Origin: Rhodospirillaceae bacterium
GTDB taxonomy: Bacteria > Pseudomonadota > Alphaproteobacteria > UBA8366 > GCA-2717185
Reading direction: 5' to 3'
NCBI GenBank assembly: GCA_002717185.1
Contig: PBDC01000045.1
Coordinates: 25,733 to 32,316 of the forward strand
Length of the DNA stretch: 6,584 nt
Below are positions 1 through 6,103 of the stretch, one piece after another. The position numbers and the translations under genes were made by a program. The notes under the pieces are model-generated. The model did no database searches. It was not told the DNA's origin and saw only the letters and a program-made list of their open reading frames with translations. Numbering within the stretch: position 1 is the first letter of the stretch; each line of letters opens with the position of its first letter.

Positions 1-486
1 AGGTTTGCAAGTATCATTGGTATGATCCTAGTTTTATTCTTCATGATCGCGTCATACGGTCTGTTTGGCATTCTGGCGAACGTCGCACTGTTCTTTAACA
101 TCGCGCTTATCGTTGCATTGCTATCGGCTATACAAGCCACGCTGACCCTGCCGGGAATTGCGGGCATTGTCTTGACCATAGGTATGGCGGTTGACGCTAA
201 TGTCCTGATATTTGAGCGCATACGCGAAGAAGTGCGCAATGGTCGGACGCCTATTTCGGCAGTTGACGCTGGATACAGGCGGGCCCTAACCACAATTGTC
301 GATGCCAATGTTACAACACTGATCGCTGCGGTGTTGCTTTACGCCTTTGGAACCGGACCGATTAAAGGTTTTGCGGTGACGCTGAGCATCGGATTGGTTA
401 CGTCCATGTTCACCGCAGTTATGGTTACCCGTTTGTTTGTCGTCTTGTGGCTGCGCCGGTCGCGGCCGCAAGTGTTGCCGATTTAG
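1..486 (+). CDS. secD: Protein translocase subunit SecD, C-terminal part (5' end outside window)
   Basis: SecD works with SecF as an inner-membrane, proton-motive-force-driven accessory of the SecYEG translocon, pulling exported proteins to the periplasmic side. The reading frame is open from base 1, so only the last 161 residues are present; the methionine at base 22 is internal. Visible are the last transmembrane helices of the RND-like membrane domain. The signature block around [20 protein letters not shown] (residues 52-71 of the fragment) contains the conserved intramembrane Asp (about residue 65). It is followed by ERIREE and by a helix pair containing [10 protein letters not shown] and [16 protein letters not shown]. 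The short basic tail LRRSRPQ is cytoplasmic. The stop codon lies 10 bp before secF, so the two genes are co-transcribed. The identification is very secure; the missing N-terminal part includes the large periplasmic domain. Confidence 0.97.
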   Translation, partial: RFASIIGMILVLFFMIASYGLFGILANVALFFNIALIVALLSAIQATLTLPGIAGIVLTIGMAVDANVLIFERIREEVRNGRTPISAVDAGYRRALTTIVDANVTTLIAAVLLYAFGTGPIKGFAVTLSIGLVTSMFTAVMVTRLFVVLWLRRSRPQVLPI

Positions 487-496
487 GGAGGGACAG

Positions 497-1438
497 ATGA
501 GACTTCTCAAGCTGGTTCCCGAAAAGACGAACATTCAATTTATCAACAAACGGCTTATCGCCTTTTGTTTTTCCGCCCTCTTGCTGGTCGGCTCTGCCGG
601 TCTATTTTTTGGCCAGGGGCTCAACCTGGGCATTGATTTCCTTGGCGGCATCTTGATTGAAGTTAAAACGGACGGCCCCGCGAACCTGGCTGAACTTCGC
701 AGTGATTTGAACAGTCTGGGGCTCGGTGAGGTGTCCCTCCAGGAATTCGGTGCTCCGGATGATGTCCTAATCCGGATCCAGAAGCAGGAGCGAGGCGAAA
801 AGGCACAGCAGGCGGCGATTGAAAAAGTCAAAACCTCCCTCTCTGGTCGGGTGATCGAATATCGTCGAACAGAATTTGTCGGGCCCGTTGTTGGAGCGGA
901 GTTGCGGGAAGCGGCTACCTGGGCCGTGCTTGCCGCTATCGCAGCTATACTGCTTTATATCTGGTTCCGCTTCGAATGGCAGTTCGGTATTGGAGCGGTC
1001 ATCGCGCTGGTGCACGACGTTATAACGACAATAGGTCTCTTCGCACTGCTGCAGCTTGAATTCAATCTAGCAACGGTAGCAGCGATCCTGACCATCGCCG
1101 GTTATTCGATCAACGATACGGTCGTAGTGTATGACCGGGTTCGAGAGAATATGCGCCGCTACAAGAAGATGGCCTATGAAGAATTGTTCAATATCTCGAT
1201 CAACCAGACCCTGTCACGTACGGTGGTTACGAGTGTGACGACGTTACTGGCTCTGCTAGCATTGTTCTTTTTTGGCGGCGAGGTGATCCGAGGATTTAGC
1301 ATCGCTCTGATCTGGGGTGTACTGATTGGTACATATTCGTCGATCGCACTGGCAGTGCCCTTTCTCCTCTACATCAGGCCGCAGCGGGGCAGTGAAGACG
1401 AGGCGGGTGGCGTGCCGGACAGCGCGTCCTCCCCTTAA
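497..1438 (+). CDS. secF: Protein translocase subunit SecF
   Basis: SecF is the partner of SecD in the inner membrane. This 313-residue protein has the usual family length and all expected parts. There is a first membrane helix at about residues 18-38, then the GIDFLGG motif at 45-51 and a periplasmic P4-type domain to about residue 135. Five further helices follow. The characteristic block LVHDV (171-175) and AGYSINDTVVVYDRVRE (201-217) contains the conserved polar residues D174 and D207. The tail after residue 295 is acidic and Ser/Pro rich. I chose the ATG at 497 because a strong Shine-Dalgarno run (AGGGAGGGA) ends 3 bases before it and the protein starts like other SecFs (MRLLKLVPEKTNIQF). 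An in-frame ATG at 437 would add 20 residues lying inside secD. The gene is followed after 8 bp by an Mth938-domain gene. Confidence 0.97.
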   Translation: MRLLKLVPEKTNIQFINKRLIAFCFSALLLVGSAGLFFGQGLNLGIDFLGGILIEVKTDGPANLAELRSDLNSLGLGEVSLQEFGAPDDVLIRIQKQERGEKAQQAAIEKVKTSLSGRVIEYRRTEFVGPVVGAELREAATWAVLAAIAAILLYIWFRFEWQFGIGAVIALVHDVITTIGLFALLQLEFNLATVAAILTIAGYSINDTVVVYDRVRENMRRYKKMAYEELFNISINQTLSRTVVTSVTTLLALLALFFFGGEVIRGFSIALIWGVLIGTYSSIALAVPFLLYIRPQRGSEDEAGGVPDSASSP

Positions 1439-1446
1439 GCCATACC

Positions 1447-1824
1447 GTGGAAATTACGCCTGCTATCCCGGGGGACCGTCAGGTCATCGCCGGATATGGT
1501 GCCGGTCTGTTCCGGATTTCGGGTGTTGTGCATAACAGCTCTGTTATTGTCTTTACCGACCGTACGATTGTATGGCCGGTCCTCTCATTGGATGACCTGA
1601 CCCTAGAAAGCCTCGACCCTGTGAAAGAGGCCGATCCTGCGGTCGAAGTTTTGCTGCTCGGTGTAGGGAGCAAGAACGCTTTGGTGCCGTCCAACCTGCG
1701 AAAGGCGTTGCGTGTTGCGGGTATAGTGTTGGATGCGATGGATACGGGTGCCGCCTGCCGGACCTACAATGTGTTGATGGCCGAAGATCGAAGGGTCGCA
1801 GCGGCTTTGATCGCGCTGTCCTGA
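1447..1824 (+). CDS. Mth938-like domain protein (DUF498 / NDUFAF3 family)
   Basis: This is a 125-residue soluble protein with one Mth938-like (DUF498, PF04430-type) domain. It has no signal peptide or membrane helix. The core shows the family pattern: AGYGAGLFRISG (15-26), VEVLLLGVGSKNALVP (67-81 area), then LRKALRVAGIVLDAMDTGAACRTYNVL with the very conserved MDTGAACRTYN (98-108), and RRVAAALI (115-122) at the end. The eukaryotic member NDUFAF3 is a mitochondrial complex I assembly factor; the biochemical role of bacterial members is not known to me. The likely start is the GTG 8 bp after the secF stop. It lacks a clear Shine-Dalgarno sequence, which suggests translation coupled to secF. In many alphaproteobacteria this gene follows secDF, so the context fits. 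The family call is firm and the function is inference. Confidence 0.9.
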   Translation: MEITPAIPGDRQVIAGYGAGLFRISGVVHNSSVIVFTDRTIVWPVLSLDDLTLESLDPVKEADPAVEVLLLGVGSKNALVPSNLRKALRVAGIVLDAMDTGAACRTYNVLMAEDRRVAAALIALS

Positions 1825-1847
1825 ACGCCAACTGTGCCCAAAATGAA

Positions 1848-1869
1848 AACGGGGCCTTTCGGCCCCGTT
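1848..1869. terminator. Rho-independent terminator between convergent genes
   Basis: A perfect 9-bp stem, AACGGGGCC (1848-1856) paired with GGCCCCGTT (1861-1869), encloses a TTTC loop. It lies between the Mth938 stop (1824) and the stop of the convergent PuuD-like gene (1893). On the minus strand the hairpin has a GAAA loop and runs into TTTTCATTTT, so it should end the PuuD-like transcript well. On the plus strand the following bases are C rich (CCCACGTTTCT), so it is a weaker terminator for the sec operon in that direction. Confidence 0.85.
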
Positions 1870-1892
1870 CCCACGTTTCTGACAGATCCCGT

Positions 1893-2504
1893 TTAAGAGA
1901 CGCTGTACAGGTTCTGCGCAGCTACCATTGCAAACAGCATTGGAATGGAGAGCAGCGTATTGGTTCGCGAGAACAACATCGCGGTACGCGCCGACGCCGC
2001 CTTGCTGTCGGCATCTGCATCTACGATGCCGAGGGCCCGCTTTTGGTTTGGCCATATAATGAACCAGACGTTGAACCACATGACGGCACCTAACCACATG
2101 CCGATACCGATCATCCGGTGGCCGTTATCCGGCTCCGTGCCAGCCAGGCCAAGTGAGATAGCCTCGACGATATAGCCGTTCGCCATCGCCAGCCCTAGGC
2201 CAGTGATGATGGTAAGCATTGCTCCCCAACGGAACCAGAACAGCGCTGCTGGCGCGATGACCTTACCGATCGCCGGTTTCTGTTCATCGGGGATTTTGCC
2301 CATATTCGGGATTTGCACGAAATTGAAGTACCAGAGAATTCCAATCCACATGACGCCACTCAGCACATGTGCAATGCGCCACAGATACTTCCAAAAGGCC
2401 GTGCCTTCCATGTCACCGTATCCCATATACATTAGGAACAGCAGCACGGCGAGGACAAAGCCCGCTACGATCGTGCGTGTTAAGTTTTCAAGAATAGCGC
2501 CCAT
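1893..2504 (-). CDS. PuuD-like (urate hydroxylase membrane-domain) protein without cytochrome c domain
   Basis: This is a 203-residue integral membrane protein with about five hydrophobic helices, near residues 12-30, 44-63, 86-107, 131-151 and 182-198. The stretches RIAHVLSGVMWIGILWYF (43-60) and HRMIGIGMWLGAVMWFNVWF (129-148), with WPNQK after the latter, resemble the membrane domain of PuuD-type urate hydroxylases (Urate_ox_N). H46 and H129, in or at the edge of helices, are candidate ligands. Full PuuD proteins have about eight helices plus a C-terminal cytochrome c domain with a CxxCH haem motif. Neither the extra helices nor CxxCH is present, and no haem protein gene adjoins, so urate oxidation should not be assumed. 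The ATG at 2504 is supported by GAGGGT nine bases upstream. The gene has its own divergent promoter region and a terminator at 1848-1869. The fold resemblance is fairly sure and the function is unknown. Confidence 0.75.
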   Translation of the reverse strand: MGAILENLTRTIVAGFVLAVLLFLMYMGYGDMEGTAFWKYLWRIAHVLSGVMWIGILWYFNFVQIPNMGKIPDEQKPAIGKVIAPAALFWFRWGAMLTIITGLGLAMANGYIVEAISLGLAGTEPDNGHRMIGIGMWLGAVMWFNVWFIIWPNQKRALGIVDADADSKAASARTAMLFSRTNTLLSIPMLFAMVAAQNLYSVS

Positions 2505-2573
2505 GACATTCCCACCCTCTATAGTGCTCTATTATTAAACGACCACAAGGTATCGTAGCTATGAAGGTTTATT

Positions 2574-2602
2574 ATGGCAAGTATAGTACAGTGCGATATA
2601 AG
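2574..2602 (+). promoter_or_regulatory. Candidate sigma-70 promoter for the phytoene-synthase-fold gene
   Basis: ATGGCA (2574-2579, four of six matches to TTGACA) and TATAAG (2597-2602, five of six matches to TATAAT) are spaced by 17 bases, and the downstream start codon is at 2668. The position is reasonable, but such matches are common in A+T-rich DNA, so this is only a candidate. Confidence 0.3.
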
Positions 2603-2651
2603 AATAGACCGATATTCCAAGATATTTAACGCAGTTGCGGCATCAGTCATT

Positions 2652-2664
2652 CCACTGAGAGTGG
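2652..2664 (+). promoter_or_regulatory. Small hairpin covering the ribosome binding site of the TTG-start gene
   Basis: CCACT (2652-2656) pairs perfectly with AGTGG (2660-2664) around a GAG loop, ending three bases before the TTG start at 2668. The only Shine-Dalgarno-like bases, GAGAGTGG (2657-2664), lie in its loop and 3' arm. Folding would hide the ribosome site and may help keep expression low. The pairing is seen in the sequence; the regulatory role is inference. Confidence 0.35.
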
Positions 2665-2667
2665 TCC

Positions 2668-3516
2668 TTGGATCCAAAATCTCAATCGCTCTATAGCGCC
2701 AACACCGTCCGAACGAACGACCCGGACCGGTACGTGCTTGCCATGATGGCGCCACTGACTGTGCGTAGTGGGTTATTCGCGCTCTACGCGTTCAACGTTG
2801 AAATCGCACGAATTCGTGAAATCGTTTCAGAACCACATCTGGGCGAAATCCGCCTGCAGTGGTGGCGCGACGAGATAGAAGCAATCTACGCTGGTTCAGC
2901 GTTACGGCATGGAATTAGCTCTCACCTACGTGACACTATGGCTGCCCACTCGTTAAAGCGCTCCTTCTTTGACAAGTTGATCGACGCGCGCAGTGCCGAC
3001 CTTGATGATGGTCCTCTGGACACGATCGCTGATCTATTGCGTTACGCTGAGGAAACGACGGCGCCGCTCTTATGGTTAGCGCTGCAAATCATTGGCGACC
3101 GTTCGGCTGAAGCGCGTGAAGCGGCCCGCGGCATTGGGATTGCGTGGTCTTTGGTAGGGCTTATACGTGCGATGCCTTTTCACCTTCGATCTCATCGCCA
3201 ATACCTGCCGAGAGAGTTGCTGGAAAGGCATGGTGTAAAAACGCGTGAGCTGCTCGACTTGAAATCGAGCGATGCGCTAAATCAAGCGGTGTGGGCGCTG
3301 TCAAAAATTGCCGCGGATTTGCTTCAGGAAGCGCGGACGCTACAGCCGAGGATCGACCGAAAAGCGCTTCCGGTCCTGTTGCAGGCGCGCTATGCGGACA
3401 TCCATCTGAGGCGATTGAAAAAAGCTGGTTTTAATCCTTTTAATCCGCAACTTGCGCTGCCGGAGCCGATGATCGCGTGGCGATTGACCTGGGCCAAGCT
3501 GAAAGGGCGTTATTGA
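2668..3516 (+). CDS. Squalene/phytoene-synthase-fold protein, NDUFAF6-like, catalytic motifs absent
   Basis: This 282-residue, mostly alpha-helical soluble protein is of the squalene/phytoene synthase superfamily (PF00494-type). Recognisable blocks are [12 protein letters not shown] (18-29), [18 protein letters not shown] (36-53), [16 protein letters not shown] (61-76), [14 protein letters not shown] (126-139) and [20 protein letters not shown] (162-181). True synthases carry two aspartate-rich motifs that bind Mg-diphosphate. Here the first site reads [10 protein letters not shown] and the second reads [17 protein letters not shown] instead of the usual LRDVxEDxxxGRxYLP type, so the key aspartates are missing. 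This pattern, with a location near secDF and the Mth938 gene, fits the bacterial relatives of NDUFAF6, a mitochondrial complex I assembly factor. An in-frame TGA at 2656 leaves the TTG at 2668 as the earliest start; later ATGs (from 2743) would remove the conserved first helix. The 3' end overlaps trmFO by 7 bp. The family is firm and the role is inferred. Confidence 0.88.
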   Translation: MDPKSQSLYSANTVRTNDPDRYVLAMMAPLTVRSGLFALYAFNVEIARIREIVSEPHLGEIRLQWWRDEIEAIYAGSALRHGISSHLRDTMAAHSLKRSFFDKLIDARSADLDDGPLDTIADLLRYAEETTAPLLWLALQIIGDRSAEAREAARGIGIAWSLVGLIRAMPFHLRSHRQYLPRELLERHGVKTRELLDLKSSDALNQAVWALSKIAADLLQEARTLQPRIDRKALPVLLQARYADIHLRRLKKAGFNPFNPQLALPEPMIAWRLTWAKLKGRY

Positions 3517-4856
3517 AGGGTTGCTTGGGTACGGATCCATTCGTCCGTAGCTTCGAGAGCGCGTTGTGAAAAGGCGGCACGCCGGTCACGTCGTCCGCGA
3601 CGTCCCTTTTTTAGTTTGGTGTCGAGCGGTGGAAATAGGCCAAAGTTTATATTCATCGGCTGAAAGCTCTCTGCGTCGGCGCCGCCTACAATATGGCCGA
3701 GCAAGGCGCCAAGTGCCGAGGTTTGTGGTGGTGGTGAAACGAGCAATCCTCGGCGCTCGGCAACGGCGAACCGGCCCGCGAGTAGGCCGCAGGCCGCCGA
3801 TTCGACATAGCCCTCCACTCCTGTAATTTGCCCGGCAAAGCGCAATCGAGGGGCCGCCTTCAGGCGCAAACGTTCGTCGAGCAGGCGGGGGCTGTTGATG
3901 AAAGTGTTACGATGAATGCCCCCGAGCCGCGCAAAGCTCGCGTTTTCCAGACCAGGGATCGAGCGGAATATCCGCATCTGTTCGCCGTGTTTGAGCTTGG
4001 TTTGGAAACCAACAATGTTGTAGAGCGTGCCAAGGGCATTGTCCTGGCGCAATTGTACAACGGCATAGGATCGACTACCGGTGTGCGGGTTTGTCAGCCC
4101 CACTGGCTTCATTGGGCCGAAGCGCAGCGTTTCTGTCCCGCGTTCTGCCATGACTTCGATGGGAAGGCAGCCTTCGAAATAGGGTGTATCTTTTTCCCAT
4201 TCGTGAAACGGCATCGTGTCGCCAGTGATCAACGCACCGATAAAATCGGCGTACTGTTGCTCGTCCATCGGACAATTGATGTAATCGGCGCCATCGCCCT
4301 TGTCGTAGCGTGATTGAAACCAGGCTTTAGAGAAATCAATCGAATCCTTGTAGAGGACGGGCGCGATAGCATCGAAGAACGCTAGCGAATCTTCGCCGGT
4401 CAGCTCCAATATCGCCTCGCTAAGCGACGGCGAGGTGAGGGGCCCTGTCGCCAATATCACCGCGTCCCATTCCTTCGGTGGGAGCCCGTCGATCTCCTTC
4501 CGATGGATCGTGACCATAGGATGCGAGGACAAACGCGCCGTGACCTCTTGTGAGAAACCGACACGGTCCACTGCCATCGCGCCGCCAGCCGGCACACGGT
4601 GGGCGTCTCCAGCGCTCATGATCAAAGAACCGCATCGGCGCAGTTCTTCATGTAGCAGGCCAACTGCGTTGTGTTCGGCATCGTCGGAACGAAAGGAATT
4701 GGAGCAGACGAGTTCCGCCAAGCCGTCACTTACATGGACGTCGGTTTCGCGTACAGGTCGCATTTCATGCAGTACAACGGGCCAGCCAGCTTGGGCAATC
4801 TGCCAGGCGGCTTCTGAGCCGGCGAGGCCACCGCCGATTACATGTATCGGGACCAT
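3510..4856 (-). CDS. trmFO: Methylenetetrahydrofolate--tRNA-(uracil-5-)-methyltransferase TrmFO
   Basis: TrmFO is a cytoplasmic FAD enzyme that makes 5-methyluridine at position 54 in the T-loop of tRNA, using 5,10-methylenetetrahydrofolate as carbon donor and NAD(P)H as reductant. The 448-residue product has the normal length. It shows the N-terminal FAD dinucleotide site [13 protein letters not shown] (6-18) and HEMRP (30-34). Next come [13 protein letters not shown] with the conserved C51 (48-59) and [14 protein letters not shown] with C230 (227-240); these correspond to the two cysteines important for catalysis in studied TrmFOs. [11 protein letters not shown] (244-254), [20 protein letters not shown] (342-361) and [11 protein letters not shown] (400-410) are also present. 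I chose the ATG at 4856, not the in-frame TTG at 4883, because AGGAAG lies eight bases before it and [10 protein letters not shown] is the usual N-terminus. It converges with, and slightly overlaps, the phytoene-synthase-fold gene. Confidence 0.97.
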   Translation of the reverse strand: MVPIHVIGGGLAGSEAAWQIAQAGWPVVLHEMRPVRETDVHVSDGLAELVCSNSFRSDDAEHNAVGLLHEELRRCGSLIMSAGDAHRVPAGGAMAVDRVGFSQEVTARLSSHPMVTIHRKEIDGLPPKEWDAVILATGPLTSPSLSEAILELTGEDSLAFFDAIAPVLYKDSIDFSKAWFQSRYDKGDGADYINCPMDEQQYADFIGALITGDTMPFHEWEKDTPYFEGCLPIEVMAERGTETLRFGPMKPVGLTNPHTGSRSYAVVQLRQDNALGTLYNIVGFQTKLKHGEQMRIFRSIPGLENASFARLGGIHRNTFINSPRLLDERLRLKAAPRLRFAGQITGVEGYVESAACGLLAGRFAVAERRGLLVSPPPQTSALGALLGHIVGGADAESFQPMNINFGLFPPLDTKLKKGRRGRRDRRAAFSQRALEATDEWIRTQATLQ

Positions 4857-5121
4857 CACTACAACTTCCTGCGGTAAGACCAACTTGTAAGGAAGAAAAG
4901 GTCTACTGAGCCTCCCTACGGAATTCTATCCCGCCGGAATACATGGTTAGATGAACAATGTCACCTTCGCTAACTTATTTCGTCCTCCCTCGCCTTATTC
5001 ATTAGTAAAGGCGTTGGTATCTGATTTTGTGAGCACTTTGGCGATGTCAGAAATAGGCGAACGGTGGTGACACCGATTACGGCATCATACACACATTCGT
5101 GAAATTTTAGATTTGTAGGCG
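4857..5121. other. Intergenic region without a convincing gene
   Basis: The 265 bases between the trmFO start and the stop of the oxygenase-like gene should hold the trmFO promoter. On the minus strand GTGACA followed 17 bases later by TATTCC (about 4936-4964) is a weak candidate. A 39-codon plus-strand frame (4951-5070) starts with MNNVTFANLF; it has no clear ribosome site and no family I recognise. A small perfect hairpin, CGGTG-GTGA-CACCG (5062-5075), overlaps the end of that frame and has no T-tract. No strong terminator is seen just after the oxygenase-like gene. Confidence 0.5.
4865..4870 (-). promoter_or_regulatory. Ribosome binding site deciding the trmFO start
   Basis: AGGAAG on the minus strand ends eight bases before the ATG at 4856. 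It supports that start over the upstream in-frame TTG (4883), which would add nine residues before the FAD-binding motif. Confidence 0.7.
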
Positions 5122-5727
5122 CTATTCGTGGATATCTACGTTGAATGAAAGGCTAACTCGGGGCGCTTCCGTTTTATTAGACAAAACGCAATGCTGAAGG
5201 TTGCTCCGGAAAATGATCATTTGTCCGGCAATTGCAGGAAACAACGCTTCCGTCGCATTCAAATCGTCCGTCGCTGTTTTGGGGGGGTCGATCATGGTGT
5301 CAGCCTCAGACGAACGGAACATCACCTCCGAACAGCCTTCGGGTGCTTGGACGTAGTAGATGCCGCTGAAAACGCTGTTTTTGTGAATGTGCATTTCCTG
5401 TGAATCGCCCGTTTCATAAACATTGATCCAAGCATCGAGGATACGAAGGTTTGCAGCAGGTGCATGCATGTGCATGGCATCCGCGTAGCGCGAGATTTCG
5501 CGTAGTACGATGGTTTTCATCTCGGAGAACGGATGGATTTCTAGGAGATCGATTTCGCTGTGCAGCGTCGTATAGACCGAACAGGCCCAATCATCTGGCT
5601 TGGTATTCGGAACCTGCGTTTGCAGTGTCGAAACTGCTTTCACGAGCCTTTGGTTCAAGACATCGGCATTTTCGATGTCAGTTGTCTGCACGACCGTTGG
5701 GAAAAGCAGGTGTGTTTTCGAAGTCAC
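5122..5727 (-). CDS. Putative 2OG-Fe(II) oxygenase (TIGR02466 / 2OG-FeII_Oxy_5 type)
   Basis: This 201-residue protein resembles the TIGR02466-type family of predicted 2-oxoglutarate/Fe(II) dioxygenases, often seen in marine bacteria and their phages, with no known substrate that I can name. It starts near LLFPTVV (7-13), typical for the family, has DDWACSVYTT (45-54) and INVYETGDSQ (101-110), then EMHIHKNSVFSGIYYV (111-126). The HIH element (H113, H115) would supply the first iron ligands. The distal half has AGQMIIFRSNLQHCV (167-181), with H179 as the probable third ligand, and R190 in PRVSLSFNV as the probable 2-oxoglutarate anchor. No signal peptide is seen. The start is a GTG at 5727; an in-frame TGA three codons upstream excludes a longer protein, and no good Shine-Dalgarno is present. 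It appears to be transcribed alone, bounded upstream by the strong terminator at 5846-5880. The fold is likely and the substrate unknown. Confidence 0.8.
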   Translation of the reverse strand: MTSKTHLLFPTVVQTTDIENADVLNQRLVKAVSTLQTQVPNTKPDDWACSVYTTLHSEIDLLEIHPFSEMKTIVLREISRYADAMHMHAPAANLRILDAWINVYETGDSQEMHIHKNSVFSGIYYVQAPEGCSEVMFRSSEADTMIDPPKTATDDLNATEALFPAIAGQMIIFRSNLQHCVLSNKTEAPRVSLSFNVDIHE

Positions 5728-5807
5728 GTTCGATCAACAAATTTGAGGATAATCTTCGATAATTGATAGCCGGTATCGCATGTGGGCGCATTAATAAAAT
5801 GCTTTTC

Positions 5808-5819
5808 GGCTCTGGAGCC
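5808..5819. repeat. Short palindrome upstream of the oxygenase-like gene
   Basis: GGCTC-TG-GAGCC is a dyad with 5-bp arms, 81 bases before the GTG start of the oxygenase-like gene and just downstream (on the minus strand) of the porin/lipoprotein terminator. It could be an operator. A second small inverted repeat, GCATT-AATAA-AATGC, lies at 5788-5802. No clear -10/-35 pair was found. The role is conjecture. Confidence 0.3.
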
Positions 5820-5845
5820 AGTTGTGGTTTAAACGTGGCACGGGC

Positions 5846-5880
5846 AAAAAAAAACCGGCTTCGGTTTCCCGAAGCCGGTT
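5846..5880 (-). terminator. Strong rho-independent terminator of the porin-lipoprotein unit
   Basis: A perfect 12-bp stem, AACCGGCTTCGG (5853-5864) with CCGAAGCCGGTT (5869-5880), encloses a 4-base loop (GAAA on the minus strand). Read on the minus strand it is followed by an unbroken run of T (the complement of nine A at 5846-5854, two of them in the stem). It begins 13 bases beyond the stop of the lipoprotein gene and should also isolate the oxygenase-like gene from upstream transcription. Confidence 0.95.
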
Positions 5881-5893
5881 AATGGTTTTCGTT

Positions 5894-6067
5894 TTATCTT
5901 CCGTAGATTACGTATCCGCCTTTTTTCCCGGTGAATAGCCCGGGTAGTGTTGGCGACGGTTCATCAGCTGGAACCCTGTATTCTTCGGGTAGGTAGGGCT
6001 TATATTGTGGGCACCCCGCCAGTGTCATCGCTACCGCGATTAACACACTCCAACCAAATATCCTCAC
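5894..6067 (-). CDS. Small predicted lipoprotein, 57 residues
   Basis: This short gene reads GTG AGG ATA TTT and ends in TAA. The product has a lipoprotein signal peptide: start RIFGW, a hydrophobic core SVLIAVAMT (7-15) and the lipobox LAGC with the lipidated cysteine at residue 19. The mature part is only 39 residues, rich in Pro, Tyr and Gly (CPQYKPYLPEEYRVP, then SPTLPGLFTGKKGGYVIYGR). Proline follows the cysteine, so inner or outer membrane sorting is not clear. AGGAGA (6076-6081) sits eight bases before the GTG and decides the start. The gene lies 36 bp after the porin stop and 13 bp before the strong terminator, so it is probably the last gene of a porin operon. Similar short lipoproteins ending in a GLFxGxxGxxxIY-like stretch occur in alphaproteobacteria as far as I recall; their function is unknown to me. 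Confidence 0.85.
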   Translation of the reverse strand: MRIFGWSVLIAVAMTLAGCPQYKPYLPEEYRVPADEPSPTLPGLFTGKKGGYVIYGR

Positions 6068-6075
6068 GTATAACG

Positions 6076-6081
6076 TCTCCT
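6076..6081 (-). promoter_or_regulatory. Ribosome binding site of the small lipoprotein gene
   Basis: AGGAGA on the minus strand ends eight bases before the GTG at 6067, inside the 36-bp gap after the porin gene. A good site at this spacing is the main support for calling such a short reading frame a gene with a GTG start. Confidence 0.75.
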
Positions 6082-6103
6082 ACGTTAAATGATTGCAGGC
6101 GCT

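Larger units (their letters stand above)
2505..2667. promoter_or_regulatory. Divergent intergenic promoter region
   Basis: These 163 A+T-rich bases separate the divergent starts of the PuuD-like gene (-) and the phytoene-synthase-fold gene (+), so both promoters should lie here. The GAGGGT ribosome binding site of the minus-strand gene is at 2514-2519. Several TATA-like hexamers occur on both strands, for example TATACT on the minus strand near 2583-2588. I found no convincing -35 partner for the minus-strand candidates. No coding frame here looks real. Confidence 0.5.

Noticed and set aside
437..496. Upstream in-frame ATG extending secF by 20 residues
   Set aside because: It lies inside secD, encodes a Cys/Gly-rich stretch not found in SecF, and the ATG at 497 has a strong ribosome site and a normal SecF N-terminus.
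1326..1535. Plus-strand open frame across the secF/Mth938 junction
   Set aside because: It is out of frame with two clearly real genes and has no recognisable protein features.
2519..2755. Minus-strand open frame in the divergent region
   Set aside because: It overlaps the start of the conserved phytoene-synthase-fold gene and has no ribosome site or family features.
4857..4883. TTG start nine codons upstream for trmFO
   Set aside because: The ATG at 4856 has AGGAAG at the right distance and gives the standard TrmFO N-terminus.
3566..4890. Several plus-strand frames opposite trmFO
   Set aside because: They are frame shadows of a highly conserved gene; their products are Arg/Ser rich without domains.
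5191..5766. Plus-strand frames opposite the oxygenase-like gene
   Set aside because: The minus-strand frame carries conserved iron and 2-oxoglutarate residues, while these have none and no ribosome sites.
5788..5806. Plus-strand hairpin followed by TTTT as a terminator
   Set aside because: The stem has only five mostly A-T pairs and no plus-strand gene lies upstream.
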